A stretch of 64,000 nucleotides of DNA from Heliopora coerulea. Taxonomy: Eukaryota; Cnidaria; Anthozoa; Scleralcyonacea; Helioporidae. The translations under genes were made by a program, and so were the position numbers. The DNA lies in NCBI GenBank assembly GCA_030142905.1, contig JASJOG010000210.1, forward strand, positions 310,001 through 374,000, written 5' to 3'. Below the pieces are notes generated by a model. It saw only the letters and a list, made by a program, of their open reading frames with translations, did not search any database and was not told the DNA's origin. Below are positions 50,443 through 62,300 of the stretch, piece after piece (within the stretch, counting starts at the first letter, position 1; each line of letters opens with the position of its first letter).

Positions 50443-50902
50443 TTACAATAATTACTGGAATGCCATCGCTTTGTTATTCCACTCATGCCTAACCTGCGTT
50501 CTGAGCAAACAAAACTGCAAACCGCCTCTTGTGGAATTCATTTCCAATGTCTTGTTAAACTAGTCAAATTTCTTGAATATGGCCCATCTAGGGTCGTAGG
50601 GACCTTCTGAAAAAATGTACGCTTCTTACATTCGGATTTTCGTCAGTAATTTTTTATACTTCCGAAGGTGACATCTGAGGACAAGTGGGGGGCTGAAGCG
50701 TCCCGGCTGACGAGTTCCAATGTCGTTGGATTTTCTCCTCGGTAATCAGAACTATTTAGGGTTTGTGCGGGTGTGAAACTTCGAAACATTTTCTGAAGAT
50801 TTGAGCTTCAAGTCATGTTCCGTACATACAACTCAGTCTCGCGCCTTGAAAAGATGAACAGCATCAGTTGACAAAATGTGACAGTATGAATATCATCTAT
50901 TT

Positions 50903-51272
50903 AGCATATACCTCGCAGGTAGATAGTGTTTTTTACACAATTTGGTTGGTTCCTCCATCTCGGAATATCCCGCACTATTCGCCTACGAGCAAAGCAAGAT
51001 GGCGTCTGGTTACGCTTACGTTACGGAAGAACTTTTTTTCAATAAACGAAGTCGCCGTGCCAGACAACACCAAAAAAGCAACGAAATTTGACAATTAAGT
51101 ATTCAAAGATATGTAATTGTTTTATTTTTTTAGGGATAAATGCTCTCAGGATGTGTTTCAAAATGTCTTGTTTGCAAATGACGAGTGAGTGACAAGCCGA
51201 CATCTCCTAAAATTGTAAAAATTTCAAAAAAAATATATGTGAAAACAATTTTGCGAGGTATATGCTAATGCA
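50903..51272. mobile_element. Foldback MITE, 16-bp ends
   Basis: TTAGCATATACCTCGC at the left and GCGAGGTATATGCTAA at the right. Interior unrelated to known domains. Confidence 0.55.
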
Positions 51273-51282
51273 ATGTCGGTGA

Positions 51283-51340
51283 ATAGTGATAGATATTTAT
51301 CTCGCCGCTTCGCGGCTCGGTAAATATCCATCACTATTCG
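51283..51340. repeat. Hairpin, about 27-bp arms, TTCG loop
   Basis: GAATAGTGATAGATATTTAT...CCGC-ttcg-CGG...ATAAATATC-type pairing, ending in CACTATTC, with a few mismatches. Confidence 0.8.
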
Positions 51341-52299
51341 TGGCCGCTTCGGTGAATGACTGTTTTTTTAATGGAAACTAAGGTTCCCATATGTGTTAGG
51401 TTTTTGCTTAAGTGATAAAGTTGTGGAACCTGCAAGGATGGCAAGGGCATTCAATGAATTTTTTTTAAAACAAGTGGAGACTTAGGTTAACCGTTGCCAG
51501 GGGTGATTTAACACTAATCCTAACCCTTGTCCTATTCCGATTTTTCTGTGGGAAGAAAATTTTCAACTGTTTAAGCACATTTTCAGAAATGATGCTATTA
51601 ATCTTTTCGGGGTTAGACTGCGTTGGTATTTATCGTCTGGAAGAACCGCAACGTCGCGCGTACGTAATACCAATTCAAGACCGTCATAACGTCGATTCAC
51701 AGTGTCGCGGACATGTTGATACTACTGGTAGCAAGACAAAACTGAGTCAATCCATCATACCAGCATAAAGTTGAAATTATAAATGTTGGTACTTGGTATG
51801 ACTGATCGCAAAGAATGCTGCCGTTTCGAGCAAAGACATGTCGTCAGAGAGTGAAACGTATTCTTATACGAATATCAATGTGTTTCTGTGCGCGTTTCAT
51901 TCTCTTACGAAGGACCTTTGCTCGAAACGTTAATTCTTTCTGATCAGTCAACGTAGTTACCAACCTTTGAAGTTTTTATATAACACTGTCTACGCAACAT
52001 CCTGTTATATCATTGATTGAGTTTTTCCACTGCTGATACTCTATGCCTTAAGTTTTGTAATCGTATCCGCCCCGACATGGTAATTTATTTGCTTCCTTTT
52101 TCACCGTCGATCATTAACCGGGTGTCCGTTTACCCAGGGTTCTCTGGTGGCTTCACCCAAATGCCGGTTGGCTAATCGTTAAAAATAGCAAATGACTTCC
52201 TTGTCATTACCATGTCGTTGGTTTGTTTTTGTTTCTCATTTCATTGCCTTCTTTGTACATCATAGAAGCACATGTTTGCAACTTTCGCCTTTATTCTCT

Positions 52300-52410
52300 G
52301 TCTCGCCAGATCAGTATCTACAGGATCCCATTGGCAGTGAGAGGGTTACCGGTTCTACCATTTCGATCCCCGTCAGTGGCTCGTAAAGTTGCTTGAGGAT
52401 TTGACATTGA
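52300..52410 (+). mobile_element. Decayed tRNA-type SINE
   Basis: 'gcagtgagagggttaccggttct' and 'tttcgatccccgtcagtggctcg' preserve the B-box region and the following SINE sequence. Confidence 0.55.
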
Positions 52411-52717
52411 TAAACGTAAAAGAATTGTCTGTCACAGCTCCTGGCTCACAAATGTGAAACATTGATTTGGTCGACACAAAAATGCAGGTATATTGAGAAT
52501 ATCACTAAGGCAGCACAGAGTCCATCGGTCAAAGCAGCAAACTTTTGTAATCTTCCCTCAATCTGAGTTTTGATAGGTCAACGAGCTTGGAAACATTTTC
52601 TTCGAGTTTTGAGCGTGGGAATCGTTCCCAAATTGTCGTGACTCCAGGCTCGCTGCTGCATTGTATCAACTTGAAAATCACGTTATCTAAGTTGGGGTTG
52701 AGGCGATGGTGGAGCTT

Positions 52718-52850
52718 GCAGGGTTAGGGTTACTGCTGATGTCGCGCTTTCGGCTCTGGTTGGGCTTTCAGTTGGGATTCGGCTTGCCCTTGGCGTTCGG
52801 CTTAAGATTTGGGTTAGGATTACGATTAGGGTAAGGATTTCAGATTGGCT
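52718..52850. repeat. Degenerate GGGTTA/GGGATTCGG-type repeat
   Basis: agggttagggttactgc, then ttgggattcggcttgcc, then tttgggttaggattacgatt. It resembles interstitial telomere-like sequence grading into a Gly/Leu-type simple repeat. Confidence 0.5.
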
Positions 52851-55009
52851 TAGAGTCAGATTAGGCTGCCTCTTTAGAAATGAAAAGATTCCCTTATTGA
52901 CAGCAAACTCACAAATATAAACATGAACGTGTACAACGCTGCTGTAATTTTGACTATGCATTCAATAATGAAAAGACGTCGCTACAGCTCAAGGTAACCA
53001 GGGGCGGATTCACAACTGGTTTCCAGAAACTAGTCAAAAATTATTGGAAGAAATAAAAAAAAATTCCTACTATAAATTTCAATGTTCTATTGTTAATTCT
53101 CAGTACTGGTATTTCACCAGGTTTTTCGGCCCTATTTTGGTTCGTAGAGGATATAAAAACGTGAAAAGAACTTGGATGGCGTGATGAGGCCCTTGATTTT
53201 CGTGGGGAAACTAGTGATTTTGTGTGGAAACTAGTCAAAATCATATTTGATTGGCTAGTTTTAATAAGGCAGTGTGCATTAGTAACAAACAGCTCTCATA
53301 GGCTGATCGTTTTTTGTGTCCGATGAACTTCCTACAGAAGGTCAAAGCGGCACTATGCAGGCGACTTGGTGTGGGTAGCTGGGTTTGTGGCAATCACTTG
53401 ATAGCAGAGTAAGCTACGGGTACGAGCGAAGAAGTTTCAGAACGTGAAGGAAAGGTCGAGTGGAGCGCGTGGTCGTACGCTGGACGTCGAAGAAAGAACG
53501 TTTTGTGATTTTTTTTGACACAAGGTAAGTCTTAGACTGTTGTTGTTTTTTCTGTTTCCAAGCCGCCTTGCTTAGACTGACCAATATGTTGGCCAGATTC
53601 TCGTTACGTGTGTATGCCAACGGATCCATTGCGTTTCCACTGGTCACACTTGCAAGACGCCATTTGCGTGAAGGCTACTTACATGAACCAAACAATAAAT
53701 ATTGAAACATGATTGAAACAAGCCGTTATGCTGGTATTGTCATTATTGAGCCAAACCGTTATGCTGGAATTATCTATACTAAACCAAGCCATTGTGCTGA
53801 TATTATCGAAGCAAAGAGTTCAAGAATTGGCTCGCATTACGTTTTTATATAAGCAAAAGAAGCTTCATCACTTCTCTAAGGTACATTTTGGAATGAAATG
53901 TTTTTAACCTTATACTCGTAGTGGTTATCCTGAAACAGCTTGATAAGTAACATGAAACAAAGAATGAAGTTATTTGTTTTGCCAAGATGAAGTGCTACTA
54001 TGTACATGCCACTCCAATGCTAGTCAAACAGTTTACGCTGACGTTAGTCAAGGAGATGACAGCAACTTTGGGCATGAGGCAGAAAAACAACACATGGTGA
54101 TAGCACTTACTTTATTTGCCTGCAGTTAAATTGCATGTGCATGTAAAACTTCAAGACAGGGTCATCATGAATGCAATATTTAATGGCTATAGTCTTAACA
54201 GATATATAAAATACGACGTTTTTATCGCACGATGAAATTTAATATCTAAAAGATATTTGTGCTCCCTTATTTTTTAATTTTCGATTATTTTCTTTCTCTT
54301 GTCTGTGTATATGTGTGTAGGGGGTCAGGTTTAACAGCTAGTAGGTTACAGATGAGATGGCCGTTAATAATCAAATCTATGTTTTCATTGTCACCTATAA
54401 AAGAAGAAAGCCTGCCAGTTCAACGAAAATACCAACAGTAATGCATATTAAAAACATATTGGTGTCATTTCGTTACTATGGCAACGCCAATTGGATTTGA
54501 AATTGATTATAAAATAACACGCGTCCTAAACACGCTCCTATTGGACTAGTGTTAGATAGTTAAACTGTTAAGTTCTGACGTCAGCAGTATTTAGTTTGTT
54601 GTGTGAACAGGATGAACCATTATTGAATTATTGGACAAGCGTTCTCTGATCAATTGAGTTTTTTATTTCGAGCTTTCGGTCACCTAACTGTGACCTTCGT
54701 CAGGAGTAGAACAAATGATGAATTACAGGGCTATATATACAGTTAACTCTGAATAAATTAAGATTAAAATAGAAATTACGGCTATAAAAGTGTATATGAA
54801 TTAGGGGCGGTGTTTCTTGTAAAAATAGCAATAAAATAATGAGGATTAAATAGAAATACCGCTAAGAAGTGTGTAGAATTAAGAGCGGCGTTTCTTTGTT
54901 AAAATAGCGTATTGTCCCGGTAATGGCTTAGCGTTATTGTCGGCATTTTTCCTAACAGCGGTATGCCACGATCCAAGAGTTTTTTTGGTCCTATAATCCC
55001 CTTTATAGA

Positions 55010-55570
55010 TTACGCGGCTTTTTTCAAAGTCAATTGGATGTCCCAGTTCCCAAGAATGGTTTGCAATCCCTTGGCGTAGTTTTTAACGTTTTTCATGTGT
55101 TCCTTTTTTCTTGTCCGAAACGAGCGTCCAGTTTCCCTTATGTATGTCCAAGGACATTCCTTACACGATATTTGATATACCATACCAGTTTCTTCTTCCA
55201 TGGGGACGCGATACTTTGGTGAAGGAAATTGTTGTTGTAAAGTTTTTACTGGTTTCGTAGCGACTTCTATATCATGTTTTCGTAATGTGCGTTGTAGTTT
55301 TTCGGTAAGGCCTTTGATGTACGGAAGAACAGCATAACTTTTTGGAGTTGTTGATTCGACATTTTTGAAGAAAATACCTACTAGCTCATCTGGCGATGGT
55401 GTTTTTACAGTGGAGGTGACGCCGCTTTTGACTGAGGAAATGAATTTCGCAGGGTAGCCATTAGACTTTAAAGCGTTGCTGACATACTCAATTTCTTTAG
55501 TTTTTCCTTCTTCTGTACTGGATAATGTCATTGCTCGATGAAAGAGTGTTTGTGCGGCGCTTCCTTTGTG
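55010..55570 (-). pseudogene. PLE-2 connector and GIY-YIG region
   Basis: Minus reading contains 'AMTLSSTEEGKTKEIEYVSNAL' (helical connector typical of PLEs) and 'GMVYQISCKECPWTYIRETGRSFRTRKKEH', a GIY-YIG motif in which the second Gly is Arg (YIR-ET for YIG-ET). That change would be expected to harm the nuclease. The RT-side end is cut by LINE-E. Confidence 0.75.
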
Positions 55571-55575
55571 TTTAA

Positions 55576-57180
55576 ATCTAGCAATAAAACAGACCCAAGC
55601 AATTATCGTTCCATCTCTGTCCTACCGACCATCAGTAAAATAATCGAATGTGCAGTCTTTGAACAGTTCACTCATATTTATCATTAAACAACCTGTTGTC
55701 ACAAAGTCAATTTGGTTTTCGCCCAAGATTATTTACCAGTATAGCCCTATCGGAGTTCTGTGATAATATACTCATCGGTGTGGAAAAGGGAAAAGTAACT
55801 GGAGCGGCTTTCTTAGATCTCTCAAAAGCGTTCGACACCGTGGACCATGCCATTCTTCGCATGAAATTAGAGTCCTTTGGAGTCTTAGAGACCAACCTCA
55901 ACTAATTCACTTCATATTTAACTCAGAGATCTCAAGTTACGAAAGTTGGTAACACCATGTCTGAGGGACTTCCAGTTACAATCGGAATACCGCAGGGCTC
56001 AATCTTGGGCCCTCTATTGTTTATTATTTACATTAATGACCTACCACAGTCATTAACGTATTGCAAAGTAACACTTTATGCCGATGACTCGATTGTTTAT
56101 TGTTCAGAGAGTACACCCCAAAATATGCAGATGAAAATGAATAATGACTTTCATAGTCCAGCTCTTTGGTTTGACAGGAACAAGCTAACAGTTAATGCAT
56201 CCAAGTCTAAGCTTATGCTCTTTGGTCATTCTATTAGAACTGGTCCTTTCTCCACTATATTCCTAACAATCTGTGGACAAAACCTTGAGCATGTTGAAAG
56301 TTTTAAATACTTGGGTGTCACTCTTAATAAACGTTTAACATGGGATGATCACATTCTTAGTATTGTATCCAAAATACGTAAAAGAATTGCTGTTTTGAAT
56401 AGAATCAAATATCTATTATCTTTGTCTGCCAGAATAACGTATTACAACACGATGATGATGCCTATCTTTGAACACAATAGTATTGTTTGGGGAGATTAAA
56501 GGAACTCTGTACAGATGGATTTTTTGCAAATACTTTAAAACAGGGCAGCAAAAACGATCCTCGGAAGAGATCCGTTTTCATTTGCAACTCAAGCCTTGAA
56601 AGACCTCAGCTGGATGACACTAGCCAATAAAAAACCATGGACCGCTGTATTTTTGTTTACAAGTGTTTAAATAACTTTTTTGATTTTGGTTTTTACTCGT
56701 TATCATAAGTCCATTCTTATAATACAAGATATAACGACAATCTCAGTTTTCAGAGCGTTAAAACCAATTGGGGTCTGTTTACAACAGTTCCCCACTGTTC
56801 TAAAAATTGGAATTCTCTAGATTTAGAAACCAGAAATACTGGTAGCTTTAACTTATTTAAAAACAGGCTTTATAAGATTTTTTCGTTACTTTATATCTTT
56901 TTTATCTTATATGTGACGGTCAATTTAATCATTTTGTATTTATATATCATATTTTGTTTTCCTTGTATTTAACCTGATTCTCAGTTAGGATCTCCCTGAA
57001 AATCATTTGGTAAATGAATGGGGTTTCCTCATTAAATATTAATATTATTACAACTCGCACACCACCCAACTAAGGACAGTGGAAGGGGTCTCAGCCTGCT
57101 ACGGGCTCCCAGCATCCAGGCATTGCACATTTCAGGGAACTTGTGGGTATTATTATTGTTATTATTATTATTATTATTAT
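55576..57180 (+). pseudogene. LINE-E, 5'-truncated jockey/CR1-like RT
   Basis: RT motifs in order: 'NYRSISVLPTISKIIEC', 'SQFGFRPRLFTSIAL', 'GAAFLDLSKAFDTVDHAIL', '[20 protein letters not shown]', '[10 protein letters not shown]' (intact catalytic YADD), '[17 protein letters not shown]'. Frameshifts and stops at both ends of the palm. Ends in a (TTA)n-type tail. TTTAA at both borders is a possible TSD. Interrupts PLE-2 between its RT thumb and connector. It is the best preserved RT palm in the window. Confidence 0.82.
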
Positions 57181-57194
57181 TTAAGATTGTGATG

Positions 57195-57552
57195 AGAATC
57201 GAAGTCTAAATAGAGCGGTTCGTGTGAGTTGGTTTCCGATAAATGTCAATTGAGATCTTGCCGTTGTGTCGGGAGGTCAATGTTTTGAGGAAAGGTAATG
57301 TTCTGTTGTCCTCGTGTTCTACGGTGAACGTTATCGCAGGGTCGACTGAGTTGAGAGTGTCATGAAACGTAGATACAACGTTTTTCTTAATAACGCAGTA
57401 TCTCTCGTCAACTTATCTTTTCCATATTTTGGGTTTAACTGTCGCGTTGTAGATAGCGCATTCTTCAATTTCCTCCATACATAAATTAGCTCCCACTGGG
57501 CTGACTGGGCTTCCCATTGCACATCCTTGTATTTGTTTGTATGTGTCACCAT
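57195..57552 (-). pseudogene. PLE-2 RT, C-terminal half
   Basis: Minus reading has 'DGDTYKQIQGCAMGSPVSPV' (RT motif 4/5 region of PLEs), a broken catalytic box (stop then VDE where YVDD is expected) and 'DIYRKPTHTNRS'. Joined to 59227 once hAT-2 is excluded. Confidence 0.75.
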
Positions 57553-59218
57553 CAGGGACGTAGCGAAGCCGTGGTAGTTGGGGGGGGGGGGGGGGGGGTA
57601 ATGTAGTCATCTACCTGATTTTAAAAACTATTTTGAAAATTTACCTGAATTTTTTCCCTAATATTTTGGCTTTTTTCTGAATTTGATCATACCTAGTATT
57701 TTTTGCGCATGTTATGCATGGTAATAATAATAATATTATTTAATTAATGTCTTCTAGTTGTTATTATTATTAATATAAAATCTTTGTACATAATAGAATT
57801 TACATGTTCCTTTCAAAATAATGATCCGCATAGTTTAACTAATCCGGCAAATATTGTGGTATAGTAAAATTTAACGTAAAATTATACTGTGCACTAATAT
57901 AATATAGCAATACTGTTAATATTAATCAGTTAAAATGTAAGACAAGCTTAAATGTATATTTGGCTAAAATTCAAAGGCAAAATATGATTTCCTATCCATG
58001 TTTTAACAGCAAGTTAATGTTTTCACTATATCTTTAAACTTAGAAGTCAGACAGTCATGTTTTGATTGCTAATGATGTGCCGTGTTATCTGCGTTTAATA
58101 CTTTGTTACATCGCAAGTAAACGACGAGCTTTCGGTTTGACCGCTCAACTTTCCTACTTTTCATTGTAGTCTTGTAGAGTCTATTATTCTATATAATGTA
58201 ATTTTCCGAACTTAAAAGTTGAAATATATATAATAAAGCCTTGTCGAGCCATAAATTATCATCAGATTTAGAAACTCCGTAACTAGTTTGTTGCCGGACT
58301 GCCGGTTGTAGCAAAATATACAATTATTAATAGAATGACCATGCAGAACTTACCATTTCCTCAATTAAGAAAGTCTAGAGAGATATTCTGTACGGTTCGT
58401 TCTTGTTTCGACTTTCGACTGTTAATCCCAACACATTTGCAAATATATATTTTCTTATTTTGTATATCTTAAGTTCTTAACTTCAAAGGAAGTTCATGAA
58501 GGAAGTGAAAGGACAGACTTGTCAAAAATTATACATTCTTTTTATGATATTCTGTCAGACTGTCACTGCGCCGACCCAGCGTCATTTGCCTAAAGAAGAC
58601 TAAAGTGCAGTAAAACGTCTCATATTCATCGTCCATAGTAAACTAGGCACTGTAAGTTCTTAAATGAGAATAATATAACAAACATTTTATAAAACAACCT
58701 GTACTAAAACGCAGTACCCTCGGCTGTGCTGAAGCGACAATTTTAGCCTTTTAGGCAGCAATCATAACCAAAGCGAAGGATGGCATTGCCTTCCTGCTCA
58801 ATGCCTGTGGCCTTGTGTAATCTAATACTATCGGCAACGTTGCGGAAAGTTAAAGTATTTTAACTATTTTCCAAATGTGTCAGCTTTCATTTGGGTTGTG
58901 ACTGCGGGAGGCGTCGGATATTGTTATACACATTCAATTTGAAGAACTACTTTCTCTTGATGGTAAACTAAACTAAAACCAAAATGAATTGAACCTGTTA
59001 TCACTGTTATGTTGATACAAGAAATACCCACACGTATCCAAGCTAACACTTATCCAATATCTCTTGTCTTTCTCCCCTTAGCAGGTTTGTTTACCTGAGT
59101 CGTTTACCTGATTTTTAACCTGATTGTTTCATAATTTACCTGATTTTTTTCGCATTGCCTCAGTTGGGGAGGGGGGGGTGTCGCACACCCCCACACACCC
59201 CCGCACGCTACGTCCCTG
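57553..59218. mobile_element. hAT-2: non-autonomous hAT element, 1666 bp
   Basis: Terminal inverted repeats CAGGGACGTAGCG and CGCTACGTCCCTG with the 8-bp duplication GTCACCAT at 57545-57552 and 59219-59226, the hallmark length of hAT. No transposase. Copies of TACCTGA occur near both ends. A G-run of 18 is at 57580-57597 and a C-rich run at 59180-59203. Confidence 0.92.
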
Positions 59219-59226
59219 GTCACCAT

Positions 59227-59757
59227 TGTAGACAAAATAGTTGTTGGAGAGTGTAAATTCTAAGAGGGAAATAATGTCGCCGATGTCTAGATTAGTTCGT
59301 GATTGTAAGTTTTTGTCTTTGGAGTTTTTGTCTTTCCTTTGGATGTAGGTGCATGCATTTTTTACGGGGATTGCAATAAACAGTGAAACTACGTCAAAAG
59401 ATACCATTGTCTCATCGTCTTCAATGGTCAAGTCTGCCATTTCTTCGGAGAATTGTTTGGAGTTTTTAACAGAGAAGCTGTTGTGGTTCTGTAGCGGTGA
59501 AAGTAAATCAGCTAGGTATCTGAAGGTATGATAGAGTGCAGATCCAATGCAGGTAACGATCTGTCGTAGTGGATTGCCGGGTTTATGATGTTTTACGTAA
59601 CTTCGAATCAAAGGTGGTTGTGCATCAGTCGACTGAAGTCTGTGGTATGTTTTATCTTTTAGTTTCCCTTGCCTGTTTAGTTGAAGGAGTTTTTTGTTCA
59701 GTTTTCGTTCGATCTTCTTAAAAGGCTTCTTGTTTACTCTTTCACAGGTGTTTTTAG
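59227..59757 (-). pseudogene. PLE-2 RT, N-terminal half
   Basis: Minus reading has 'KPFKKIERKLNKKLLQLNRQ', 'STDAQPPLIRSYVKHHKPGN' and 'MVSFDVVSLFIAIPV', the last being RT motif A with the catalytic Asp. The open frame stops at the hAT-2 target duplication. Confidence 0.8.
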
Positions 59758-60396
59758 TGTTACATGTATGAGATATACTTGGCAGTATAGTAGATATTAT
59801 ATTTCTTTCGTGCATGAATATTGCTTTCGTACATGAGTAATTTGCTTTCGTGCATGAGTGAGGAAATAGTTAAACCTCAAAACGCAACAGGAAAACGCCT
59901 TAGCCCACAAGATAACGTAACGGACATCCTGTACTGGAACAAGCTTTCACGCACCATTTAACGTAAAGAAAATAGTCTATAATTTCTTCCCTTAGCTAAA
60001 CGTATAAAAGGCAGAGCACAACTCAGCAGTGCATGCATTATTCATAAGGCAAAAGCCTGAATAACATCATTACGAACCAAAGTATTATACAAGAAATTAT
60101 CAAAATCAAGAACCAAACAAATCAACAGAACCGAAGAAACCGAACCAAAAAGTCAAAGTGGTAAAAGAAATCAACAGAACCAAAATCCAAAGAGCGTACG
60201 GAGTGATCAGAGTTGTGCTCAGTCTCACAGCAGTATAATACATACTTCAAGGTTAGAAAGAAGAAAGACGCTAATCTTTAAGCAATTCAAGTATAATAGA
60301 ATAAATAGTTGAAAATATAGCTGGTTTTGTATTGTTTGTTGCGAGCAAATTGAACCAAAAGCAGCCACATAATTTAATAGGGACCGGCTCGTAACA
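59758..60396 (+). mobile_element. Solo LTR, 639 bp, inserted in PLE-2
   Basis: Starts TGTTACATG and ends CTCGTAACA (TG...CA with inverted TGTTAC/GTAACA). A TATA box (TATAAAAGG near 60003) with downstream CAGAGCAC sets plus orientation. Flanks tttag/ttatc give at best an imperfect 4-5 bp duplication. Removing it restores the PLE-2 reading at the DD-KN junction. Probably Gypsy- or BEL-type. Confidence 0.65.
60003..60011 (+). promoter_or_regulatory. TATA box of the solo LTR
   Basis: TATAAAAGG at the expected place for a U3 promoter, about 245 bp into the LTR. Confidence 0.5.
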
Positions 60397-60760
60397 TTAT
60401 CATCTAACATAGCTTTCATTTTTGCCTCGTATTCGGCTCTATGCATCACGACAAAACAATTCTCTTTGTCGGCCTTCGTGGCTACTCCCGTGGATTCCTT
60501 TTTTTAAAACAATCAGGGCTTTTCTTTCTTTTTTCGTGGTATTTTTGTGTTTTGGAAGCTGTAATCTGTCTAGTATGGAGTCTTTGGATTCGTCGGGAAG
60601 ATGTGTGATGGCGGCTTCAATCTCAGCAATAATGTTTTTGTACGGAATGTTAGTTGGTGTTGTAGTTAACTTTGGCCCCTTCTCCAGGATCTGGCGTTCG
60701 GCTTGGCTTAGTGGCTTAGAGGATAAATTGACAGAAAATAATTTATCGCTATTTTTGCAA
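60397..60760 (-). pseudogene. PLE-2 N-terminal region
   Basis: Minus reading has 'LSQAERQILEKGPKLTTTPT', 'THLPDESKDSILDRLQLPK' and, frame-shifted, 'HRAEYEAKMKAMLDD'. This matches the region before RT motif 1 of PLEs ('LS-x-x-E-x-x-x-L-x-KGP'). Confidence 0.7.
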
Positions 60761-60917
60761 GAAACGCCGCCCCTAATTCATATACACTTTTATAGCAGTA
60801 ATTTCTATTTTAATCTTAATTTACTCATAATCTCAAAAGAAACATCAAAGCCCAGCAAAATATCTTTACGAAAGCCATCAAGTCGGACACAGAAGTAAAA
60901 TCGTAATATTTAATAAA

Positions 60918-60962
60918 GTTCTAACGTTTCGTTGTATTAATCACAACATCATCAGAGAGTAA
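60918..60962 (-). ncRNA. Hammerhead-like motif, PLE-3 left arm
   Basis: Inverse copy of the motif at 62257-62300, with stem I reduced to three pairs. Confidence 0.5.
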
Positions 60963-61099
60963 TTTACTAAACTGCCTAAAGCCTAAGTATATAGTTACAG
61001 GATGTAATAGTATTCATGCATTAACCAATCAGAGGACGTACTAAAAATAAAAGTTACAGGTATGAGTAACACAAACAACATGGAAGAGTAAAGAAGAAA

Positions 61100-61420
61100 T
61101 TATAAAAGGAAAAGTGGTGCTGAGCCAATATTGGCATTTAAAGAGGGTTTAAGATTGCGAATGAGTAGACTTTCTCGTAAGAGAAGTTCGAACTTAAAAG
61201 GACAGGAAGAAAGGATTTTAAAATCATCAAAGGAGACTGGGTGATCCGTGTCACGGTGGTATGAAAGAATACTGGTGAGGGGAGGGTTAGTGCGCTTTTT
61301 ACCTGTGAGAGGTGAGATTCCCATATGGTCAGATACGCATGTATGGAGGTGCCGGATGGTTTCTTAGACATACGAAGCTCCGCAGCTTCGACACGTAAAA
61401 TGATAAACTACATACGATCT
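61100..61420 (-). pseudogene. PLE-3 GIY-YIG region
   Basis: After a frameshift near 61420 the reading gives 'VVYHFTCRSCGASYV', a stop where YVG is expected, then '[14 protein letters not shown]' and 'ESLLIRNLKPSLNANIG'. Closely related to PLE-1. Confidence 0.72.
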
Positions 61421-62153
61421 TAAGCGTAGAGGAATCTTGTCTTTAAAAGAGAAGAAATGTAAAAGTCTAAGCGACGGGTGAGCAACACAACTGATGTTGA
61501 TGTGAGGAAAAGCGGATGAGAAAAAATTTTTATCTGAGTTCGGATATGAGAGAAATGTTCCCCAGTAAATAGTAAAGAGAGGTAAACAACACGTTTGGGA
61601 GTCGTAAGCAATTTAGTTGATTTGGAGAAGACTTTGTCTAGAAAGGAGGCGATACACCTGTCAAGAAGTTTTACCGGATAAACATTGTTAATAAAAATGC
61701 GTTTTAGTTTTTCTAGTTCGACATGAAAAATAACGTAGGTAGAACAAATACTGAAACAGCGGTTAAGTAAAAAGAAAATCAAACCCCTTTTGTGAGAAAA
61801 CGGAATGAAGGAATCAAAGGAAGTAAGAAGACCTGTAAAAGTGGGTTTGCAGTAAACATTAGTTGAAAAGAAACCATTGGAACGGACGATTTTGATGTCT
61901 AAGAACGGCAAGGATTTGTTGACTTCTAATTCATGCGTAAATTTTATTTTAGAATGCCTAGAGTTGAGATAATTGAGGAACGGAATAACGTGATCGGGAG
62001 AACGAAATAAAATGAGACAATCGTCAACATAACGACGGTAAAACAACGGTTTAAAATTAGACGGGCAATCATTAAGCCAAACAGACTCATAGTGAGAAAG
62101 GAAAATATTCGCAAAGAGAGGTCCCAGGGGAGAACCCATGGCAACGCCATCAA
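61420..62153 (-). pseudogene. PLE-3 RT C-terminal half and connector
   Basis: Open for 239 codons from MGSPLGPLFANIFLSHYE, with the intact catalytic box 'FYRRYVDDCLIL' and 'VYCKPTFTGLLTSFDSF', then the connector 'LEKLKRIFINNVYPVKLL'. The N-terminal half is missing. Confidence 0.82.
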
Positions 62154-62256
62154 CTTGTTGATAGACTTCGCTGTTGAACAGGTTAATGATTGGTTAATGC
62201 ATGAATATTATTACATCCTGTAACTATATACTTAGGCTTTAGGCAGTTATGTAAAT

Positions 62257-62300
62257 TATTCTCTGATGATGTTGTGATTAATACAACGAAACGTTAGAAC
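62257..62300 (+). ncRNA. Hammerhead-like motif, PLE-3 right arm
   Basis: Canonical CTGATGA (62263-62269), stem II TGTTGT/ACAAC around a short loop, GAAA (62288-62291), C, then the GTT triplet (62293-62295). TTCT before the box pairs with AGAA (62296-62299) after the triplet as stem I. Core order fits a type I hammerhead with minimal stem III, as reported for Penelope elements. Confidence 0.55.

Larger units (their letters stand above)
49472..50460 (+). other. SORL1: Probable 3' untranslated region
   Basis: No coding sequence follows the stop. The first AATAAA that I see downstream in this orientation is at 50437-50442, so a 3' UTR of about 1 kb is plausible. It would include the homopyrimidine tract at 49818-50225. 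The cleavage site cannot be fixed from sequence alone. Confidence 0.4.
50460..54617. other. Downstream region without recognised genes
   Basis: Contains a foldback and hairpin near 51 kb, a SINE remnant at 52.3 kb and a GGGTTA-like patch at 52.7-52.85 kb. The rest shows no coding sequence that I can support. Confidence 0.5.

Noticed and set aside
54660..54715. Simple rho-independent-like terminator hairpin
   Set aside because: The window is eukaryotic. The GGTCAC/GTGACC stem is part of a PLE terminal repeat with CTGACGA and GAAA boxes.
60422..60898. 158-codon plus-strand reading
   Set aside because: It is antisense to the PLE-2 N-terminal region, whose minus-strand motifs are clear.
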